A stretch of DNA of 9,426 nucleotides from assembly GCA_038321575.1 (NCBI GenBank), contig JBBQFD010000025.1, positions 1-9,426 on the forward strand. Reading direction: 5' to 3'. The notes beneath the pieces were generated by a model. That model worked only from the letters and a program-made list of their open reading frames with translations, ran no database searches and had not been told where the DNA came from. Both the position numbers and the translations under genes were made by a program. This DNA comes from JBBQFD01 sp038321575. Lineage in GTDB: Bacteria > Bacillota_I > Bacilli_A > RF39 > UBA660. Shown here piece after piece: positions 6,202 to 9,426 of this stretch (positions are counted from its first letter, which is position 1; each line of letters starts with the position of its first letter).

Positions 6202-6230
6202 TTGCCATAATTTTTAAAATAATGTATACT
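6202..6230 (+). promoter_or_regulatory. Promoter of the tRNA-Ile/Asn/Glu operon
   Basis: TTGCCA (6202-6207), 17-bp spacer, TATACT (6225-6230). The predicted start near 6237 gives a leader of about 22 nt before tRNA-Ile. Confidence 0.75.
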
Positions 6231-6258
6231 TAAATAGTCTTATCCGAAAAGGGTAAAA

Positions 6259-6335
6259 GGGCTTGTAGCTCAGTTGGTTAGAGCACGCGCTTGATAAGCG
6301 CGGGGTCACAGGTTCGAGTCCTGTCAGGCCCACCA
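6259..6335 (+). tRNA. tRNA-Ile (anticodon GAT)
   Basis: A 77-nt cloverleaf with the CCA end encoded. Acceptor GGGCTTG/CAGGCCC, anticodon stem CGCGC/GCGCG, loop TTGATAA with GAT at 6293-6295, T loop TTCGAGT. It is the first gene of a three-tRNA transcript, 7 bp before tRNA-Asn. It reads AUU and AUC. Confidence 0.97.
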
Positions 6336-6342
6336 TTTTTAT

Positions 6343-6419
6343 GCCTCAATAGCTCAGTTGGTTAGAGCATTTGACTGTTAATCAAAGGGTCGTAGGTTCG
6401 AGTCCTACTTGGGGCGCCA
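6343..6419 (+). tRNA. tRNA-Asn (anticodon GTT)
   Basis: A 77-nt cloverleaf, CCA encoded, discriminator G. Acceptor GCCTCAA/TTGGGGC with a G-U pair, anticodon stem TTTGA/TCAAA, loop CTGTTAA with GTT at 6377-6379, T loop TTCGAGT. It is the middle gene of the operon. Confidence 0.97.
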
Positions 6420-6431
6420 TATATTTTTTTT

Positions 6432-6508
6432 GGCCCGTTGGTGAAGCGGCTTAACACACATGCCTTTCACGCATGCACTCACGAGTTCGAATCTCGTACG
6501 GGTCACCA
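6432..6508 (+). tRNA. tRNA-Glu (anticodon TTC)
   Basis: A 77-nt cloverleaf, CCA encoded. Acceptor GGCCCGT/ACGGGTC, anticodon stem CATGC/GCATG, loop CTTTCAC with TTC at 6466-6468, T loop TTCGAAT. A T-run fills the 12-bp gap from tRNA-Asn. Last gene of the operon. Confidence 0.97.
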
Positions 6509-6517
6509 TTTAAAAAT

Positions 6518-6539
6518 AAATCACTTAGGTGATTTTTTT
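6518..6539 (+). terminator. Terminator of the tRNA operon
   Basis: Seven-pair stem AAATCAC (6518-6524) / GTGATTT (6529-6535), loop TTAG, seven T in a row (6533-6539). Confidence 0.85.
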
Positions 6540-6540
6540 A

Positions 6541-6568
6541 TTGCATCAAGATAAAGTTGTGTTATAAT
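6541..6568 (+). promoter_or_regulatory. Promoter of the orphan 159-residue protein gene
   Basis: TTGCAT (6541-6546), 16-bp spacer, extended -10 TGT then TATAAT (6563-6568). It starts directly after the U-tract of the tRNA-operon terminator. Confidence 0.7.
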
Positions 6569-6595
6569 AATTTTAGAAATTAGTGAGGGATAATG

Positions 6596-7075
6596 ATGGA
6601 AAAATTAAATCGCTTATATGGTGAAGATATTGGTTTTTTAAGTAATGATATTGCAATAGATTTTACGACTTGTTCAGAGATGACTTTATATTTAGCTATT
6701 TATCATTTAGGTGGTCATTTAGCTAAACTAATGAATGGATATCGCTATATTGGTAGCAAAAGAGCTTTAGCACAACAAATTAGTTATGATAAAAGTTATA
6801 ATGAAGAATTAAATAATTATGAATATGCTATTGAATACTGTGTTTATCAAACTAAAAGATTTGGTGTAACATTCCAAGAACCATCAACTAAACATGTTGT
6901 AAAAACTGATTCATACATCGCATGGTATGGGAAATGGGATACTTATTTTCGTTCTTTAACTGACTTGGAAAAAAGTGAGCATTATCAGTTAGCTAAAATA
7001 AAAGAAGTATCAAAGCATCCATCTCAAGAATATGATAATAGCAAACAATTAGTTAAACAAAACAACATGTATTAA
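6596..7075 (+). CDS. Hypothetical protein of 159 residues
   Basis: I do not recognise this protein. It has no signal peptide and no clear membrane helix, so it is probably cytoplasmic. It is rich in Tyr (about 15) with scattered Lys, Glu and Asn. A moderately hydrophobic stretch, MTLYLAIYHLGGHLAKLM (29-46), could be a buried helix. An aromatic patch AWYGKWDTYF (109-118) is the most distinctive segment, and the last 20 residues are polar and likely disordered. Two ATG codons are adjacent; the second (6596) is preferred because GAGGG (6585-6589) lies six bases before it, the spacing also used by the minus-strand lipid gene, against three bases for ATG 6593. The gene is a single unit with its own promoter and terminator between two tRNA loci. 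Strong promoter and ribosome site argue that it is real. Confidence 0.8.
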   Translation: MEKLNRLYGEDIGFLSNDIAIDFTTCSEMTLYLAIYHLGGHLAKLMNGYRYIGSKRALAQQISYDKSYNEELNNYEYAIEYCVYQTKRFGVTFQEPSTKHVVKTDSYIAWYGKWDTYFRSLTDLEKSEHYQLAKIKEVSKHPSQEYDNSKQLVKQNNMY

Positions 7076-7090
7076 TACATGTTTTCTTTT
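7064..7090 (+). terminator. Palindromic terminator overlapping the stop codon
   Basis: A perfect 20-bp palindrome (7064-7083), forming AACATGTA-TTAA-TACATGTT, holds the last codons and the stop. The tail TTTTCTTTT is interrupted by one C, so efficiency may be moderate. Confidence 0.6.
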
Positions 7091-7121
7091 AATATAATCA
7101 TAATTAATAAGTTTAATTTTA

Positions 7122-7150
7122 TTGACATATAAAGTCTTATAAGGTAATAT
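7122..7150 (+). promoter_or_regulatory. Promoter of tRNA-Ser
   Basis: Consensus TTGACA (7122-7127), 17-bp spacer, TAATAT (7145-7150). The predicted start is about 7157, right before the repeat arm TACCAAAT. Confidence 0.8.
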
Positions 7151-7158
7151 TATATATG

Positions 7159-7276
7159 TACCAAATTGAACTTTGGAGTAGTACTCAAGAGGCTGAAGAG
7201 GCGCCCCTGCTAAGGGTGTAGATCGGGGAAACCTGGTGCAAGAGTTCAAATCTCTTCTGCTCCGCCATATTTGGTA
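7159..7276 (+). repeat. 8-bp inverted repeat flanking tRNA-Ser
   Basis: TACCAAAT (7159-7166) and its exact reverse complement ATTTGGTA (7269-7276) enclose the tRNA gene. In the precursor RNA the leader would pair with the trailer, extending a helix beyond the acceptor stem after an 8-nt unpaired leader segment. The first arm lies at the expected 5' end of the transcript. Confidence 0.6.
7175..7267 (+). tRNA. tRNA-Ser (anticodon GCT)
   Basis: A 93-nt class II tRNA with a long variable arm and CCA encoded, discriminator G. Acceptor GGAGTAG/CTGCTCC, anticodon stem CGCCC/GGGTG, loop CTGCTAA with GCT at 7209-7211, T loop TTCAAAT. It reads AGC and AGU. Single-gene unit. Confidence 0.97.
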
Positions 7277-7280
7277 ATAA

Positions 7281-7306
7281 AAACTTAGATTAGTCTAAGT
7301 TTTTTT
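7281..7306 (+). terminator. Terminator of tRNA-Ser
   Basis: Nine-pair stem AAACTTAGA (7281-7289) / TCTAAGTTT (7294-7302), loop TTAG, T-run to 7306. The -10 box of the next gene follows within 5 bp. Confidence 0.85.
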
Positions 7307-7307
7307 A

Positions 7308-7316
7308 TGCTATAAT
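7308..7316 (+). promoter_or_regulatory. Extended -10 promoter of the PAP2 gene
   Basis: TGC then TATAAT (7311-7316). The -35 position falls in the loop of the preceding terminator and has no match, so the extended -10 element must carry recognition. Ribosome site AGAGGAG at about 7328-7334. Confidence 0.55.
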
Positions 7317-7341
7317 ATTATTATAATAGAGGAGTAAAGAT

Positions 7342-7956
7342 ATGAAGAAATGGTTTGTTAAAAATTTAAAGTGGTTAATTATGATTGTTTTTATACTAGC
7401 GTTTTTAATGCTTGCACAATTAGTTATCTTTAATCAAATAACTATTTTTGATAATAGTATTATTAAGTATATAGAACAATTTCATCATATATTTTTAACA
7501 ATATTTTTAGATATGATTACCAGACTTGCTAATGCCGAGATATTATTATTAATGTGTTTAGCAATCTATATCTTTATTAACAAAAAGAATTATGCTTTAT
7601 TAATTATAATTAATGTTTTATTATCAACTATTTTAAATAGTGTCTTAAAAATAATCTTCATGCGACCACGACCTTTAATGGGCATGATTGATGCAAGTGG
7701 TTTTAGTTTTCCCAGTGGTCATGCCATGGCAGCAATGAGCTTTTATGGGTTTATTATTTATTTGATATGGAAAACTAAATTAAGTAAGCAATTAAAATGG
7801 CTCATAACATGGTTATTAAGCCTACTAATCATCTTAATTGGACTTAGTAGAGTATATTTAGGTGTTCACTATCCAAGTGATATTATTGGCGGCTTTTGTA
7901 TAAGTATTGTGTATCTTATTATCTTTATAAGTTTAACTAAGAAATATATAAAATAA
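7342..7956 (+). CDS. PAP2-family membrane phosphatase (PgpB/BcrC-like)
   Basis: A 204-residue polytopic protein with about six helices and the three PAP2 motifs intact. Motif 1 is K103-x6-R110-P111. Motif 2 is PSGH (124-127), with H127 the acid/base residue. Motif 3 is S169-R170-x5-H176-x3-D180, with H176 the nucleophile. Such enzymes remove phosphate from lipid phosphates at the outer face of the membrane: phosphatidic acid, phosphatidylglycerol phosphate or undecaprenyl pyrophosphate. Motifs alone do not separate these substrates; size and layout fit PgpB/BcrC-like proteins. It converges on the Tam41-type gene, which uses phosphatidic acid in its family, so a lipid role is attractive. The two genes are not an operon but share a bidirectional terminator. 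Start supported by AGAGGAG. Confidence 0.94.
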   Translation: MKKWFVKNLKWLIMIVFILAFLMLAQLVIFNQITIFDNSIIKYIEQFHHIFLTIFLDMITRLANAEILLLMCLAIYIFINKKNYALLIIINVLLSTILNSVLKIIFMRPRPLMGMIDASGFSFPSGHAMAAMSFYGFIIYLIWKTKLSKQLKWLITWLLSLLIILIGLSRVYLGVHYPSDIIGGFCISIVYLIIFISLTKKYIK

Positions 7957-7983
7957 AAAACTTAGATTTGACTAAGTTTTTTT
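7957..7983. terminator. Bidirectional terminator between PAP2 and Tam41-type genes
   Basis: Stem AAAACTTAG (7957-7965) / CTAAGTTTT (7972-7980), 6-nt loop, T-run on the right for the plus strand and A-run on the left that serves as the U-tract for the minus strand. The minus-strand stop codon (7962-7964) lies in the stem. Its stem nearly matches the terminator at 7281. Confidence 0.85.
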
Positions 7984-9029
7984 GTGAATGATTTTTTAAT
8001 TTTTCTTAAAGCATAGTCTTTACCGGCTTTAAAACCGCAAATTTCCCACCCTTTAATAGTTTGTCCAATAGTAACATTTTGATTTTTATATTCAATAAAA
8101 TCAGATATTCTTTTTTGTAATAGTTTATATTTTTTATCTTCATAACCTTGATAATTTTGAAATAATAAATCATTTAACATAATATCACGATGCAATTCTC
8201 TAGGTAAAACACAAAGACTTCCAGTTATTTTTTTGTAATTAATCCATACTTTGATATTAGATAATTTTTCAATAATTTGTTTTCTTTGTTCAATCTCATC
8301 TAAATTTTCATCAATATCGAATTCAATATCATCAAAACTAAAATAATTATGATTAATTTTTGGATCTAAATAAATATCATTCCATTTAATGTAGTTATTA
8401 GCTACTAAATTAGCTACCTTATTAGGGTCTTCACCGGGCATAGGAATACGCAGTCCTAAAACAATTAATTCAACTCGTGAATCACCTAAATAAGAAAGTG
8501 ATGCAATCTTTTGATATAAATCAAATAAACTAATTGAGCTATCTTTAAATAGTAATAAAGCAGTTAATAAAGCTCCATGACGATTACACATAATATTTTT
8601 ATCTAATTCAGGATCCGTTTTAAAAGCTAACATTGGTTTTTGAAAACGACCTGCCATATATAGATTTTTCCATTCTTTTAAATCATCAATAAAATTAGCA
8701 CGTGAAATAACACCAATTTTAAAATTGTTTTCTTTATATTGAATATTACTTAAATAACAAACATCAGCTCCTAGATGTTGTTCTGGTAGTGATTTATTCA
8801 GAAAAAACTTTCTTGCTGGTTCTGAATAATAACTGGGATTTATTTTCATATTTTTAATATGAAAATCAGTTTCATCATCAGTAACAACAAGAAGGTCAAT
8901 TTGACTTTTTTTAGGGTCATTACCAACTTGTTTTAAAATTGCTGATCCATATCCGTAGACAGCCTCAGTTATTGGCAATGTAGTAATAAAATCGTTTATT
9001 AAGTTTTGTTTTTCTAAATCTGTTTGCAT
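7962..9029 (-). CDS. Tam41/Mmp37-family phosphatidate cytidylyltransferase (CDP-DAG synthase)
   Basis: A 355-residue protein without membrane helices that matches mitochondrial Tam41 along most of its length. Tam41 makes CDP-diacylglycerol from CTP and phosphatidic acid, the precursor of phosphatidylglycerol and cardiolipin. Visible family blocks: GYGSA (26-30) and IDLLVVTDD (44-52), a nucleotidyltransferase core; FHIKNMKINPSYYS (56-69); GADVCYLSN (87-95); KIGVISRANFIDDLKEWKNLYMAGRFQKPM (104-133, in two parts); SLSYLGDSR (177-185); and near the end QTIKGWEICGFKAGKDYALRK (323-343, in two parts), which matches the C-terminal membrane-associating segment of yeast Tam41 as I recall it. About nine extra residues sit after SYLGDSR, and a charged insert spans about 238-253. 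There is no mitochondrial presequence, and the N terminus is short, as expected for a bacterial peripheral membrane enzyme. Start ATG at 9029 follows GAGGG at six bases. Substrate is inferred from family; whether a normal CdsA also exists is unknown. Confidence 0.92.
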   Translation of the reverse strand: MQTDLEKQNLINDFITTLPITEAVYGYGSAILKQVGNDPKKSQIDLLVVTDDETDFHIKNMKINPSYYSEPARKFFLNKSLPEQHLGADVCYLSNIQYKENNFKIGVISRANFIDDLKEWKNLYMAGRFQKPMLAFKTDPELDKNIMCNRHGALLTALLLFKDSSISLFDLYQKIASLSYLGDSRVELIVLGLRIPMPGEDPNKVANLVANNYIKWNDIYLDPKINHNYFSFDDIEFDIDENLDEIEQRKQIIEKLSNIKVWINYKKITGSLCVLPRELHRDIMLNDLLFQNYQGYEDKKYKLLQKRISDFIEYKNQNVTIGQTIKGWEICGFKAGKDYALRKIKKSFTKKLSQI

Positions 9030-9050
9030 AAATTTCCCTCACAGCATGGT

Positions 9051-9078
9051 ATTATACCACTTTTAAAGATAAAAACAA
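9051..9078 (-). promoter_or_regulatory. Promoter of the Tam41-type gene
   Basis: On the minus strand: TTGTTT (9078-9073), 16-bp spacer, extended -10 TGG then TATAAT (9056-9051). The leader is about 15 nt and holds the GAGGG ribosome site. It is divergent from the tRNA-Gly promoter, whose -35 box begins 9 bp away. Confidence 0.7.
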
Positions 9079-9086
9079 AAAAATAA

Positions 9087-9115
9087 TTGAAAATTTAAAC
9101 TATCTATGCTAAAAT
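9087..9115 (+). promoter_or_regulatory. Promoter of tRNA-Gly
   Basis: TTGAAA (9087-9092), 17-bp spacer, extended -10 TGC then TAAAAT (9110-9115). The start would fall at about 9122, just before the mature 5' end. Confidence 0.75.
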
Positions 9116-9124
9116 TATTGGTGT

Positions 9125-9198
9125 GCAGATGTGGTTCAGTGGTAGAATGCCGCCTTGCCAAGGCGGAGATGCGGGTCCGATTCCCGTCATTTGCTCCA
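9125..9198 (+). tRNA. tRNA-Gly (anticodon GCC)
   Basis: A 74-nt cloverleaf, CCA encoded, discriminator T. Acceptor GCAGATG/CATTTGC with one G-U pair, anticodon loop TTGCCAA with GCC at 9157-9159, D loop keeps GG. The T loop reads TCCGATT, with C where nearly all tRNAs have U/pseudouridine at position 55; the other four tRNAs here have the usual TTC. It reads GGC and GGU. Confidence 0.96.
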
Positions 9199-9208
9199 GA
9201 TAATAATT

Positions 9209-9233
9209 AAATCACCTTAATGGTGATTTTTTT
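9209..9233 (+). terminator. Terminator of tRNA-Gly
   Basis: Eight-pair stem AAATCACC (9209-9216) / GGTGATTT (9222-9229), loop TTAAT, T-run to 9233. A TATAAT follows at 9235-9240 with no clear gene behind it. Confidence 0.85.
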
Positions 9234-9290
9234 GTATAATAATGTAAATGAAGATATTTTGTAAAGTTAAGCATTTTTATCAAATATAAT

Positions 9291-9318
9291 TTGACAAAAA
9301 TTTCTTTTATGATAATAA
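9291..9318 (+). promoter_or_regulatory. Promoter near the end of the window
   Basis: Consensus TTGACA (9291-9296), 16-bp spacer, TAATAA (9313-9318) with TGA before it. No coding sequence starts with a ribosome site in the remaining 100 bases, so it serves a gene with a long leader, or an RNA gene, that continues beyond the window. Confidence 0.5.
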
Positions 9319-9426
9319 TATATATAGATACAAAAAAGATATACAGATGTTTTAGTAAGTAAATTTATTTTGTATAGAATGGATGATGAGAATATAATTG
9401 TAAACTAGGTCATATAAAGAATGTTA

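Noticed and set aside
6420..6431. T-run between tRNA-Asn and tRNA-Glu as a terminator
   Set aside because: No hairpin precedes it except the tRNA itself, and tRNA-Glu follows with no promoter of its own.
7049..7249. Minus-strand frame of 66 codons
   Set aside because: It runs antisense across tRNA-Ser, its promoter and the end of the orphan gene; no ribosome site.
1..9426. CRISPR arrays, insertion sequences, integrases or toxin-antitoxin genes
   Set aside because: No spaced direct repeats, transposase motifs, attachment duplications at tRNA ends or paired small toxin-like genes were seen.

Overview
The window is about 70% A+T and reads as a compact chromosome segment of a low-GC, Gram-positive-type bacterium. 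The best guess is an uncultured Bacilli/former-Tenericutes lineage (RF39- or Acholeplasma-like). Shine-Dalgarno sites are strong (AGGAGG, GAGGG, GAGGTG), promoters are sigma-A-like, tRNA genes encode their CCA ends, and the proteins are rich in Lys, Asn, Ile and Tyr. Every long gene reads through with TGG for Trp and no in-frame TGA, so the standard code is used rather than the Mycoplasma code. The lineage call is an inference; no 16S or other marker is present.

Layout. 1-629: the 3' end of a MacB/FtsX-type ABC transporter permease. 678-1190: a five-helix membrane protein with two H-x13-H pairs, a possible b-haem site. 1242-2075: an anchored extracytoplasmic protein with four cysteines. 2076-2470: a gene-free stretch with a near-consensus promoter, a candidate structured RNA of about 100 nt and a separate terminator. 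2471-3769: a DEAD-box RNA helicase. 3863-4417: an exported, tail-anchored thermonuclease. 4490-6073: a YbiT/YkpA-type ABC-F ATPase with one consensus and one degenerate ATP site. 6259-6508: a tRNA-Ile/Asn/Glu operon. 6596-7075: an orphan protein. 7175-7267: tRNA-Ser(GCU). 7342-7956: a PAP2 lipid phosphatase. 7962-9029, minus strand: a Tam41-type CDP-diacylglycerol synthase. 9125-9198: tRNA-Gly(GCC). The last 230 bases hold a terminator and a promoter but no gene.

Most units are single genes with their own promoter and terminator. Terminators often overlap the stop codon of the gene they end, and their U-tracts run into the next promoter. Two themes connect genes. One is RNA and translation: helicase, ABC-F factor and five tRNAs. 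The other is membrane lipid: the PAP2 phosphatase and the Tam41 homologue are convergent and share a terminator, and enzymes of these families can compete for phosphatidic acid. The Tam41 homologue is the most striking item, because the family is best known as the mitochondrial CDP-DAG synthase. The next most interesting are the unidentified RNA at about 2118-2221 and the asymmetric ATP sites of the ABC-F protein.
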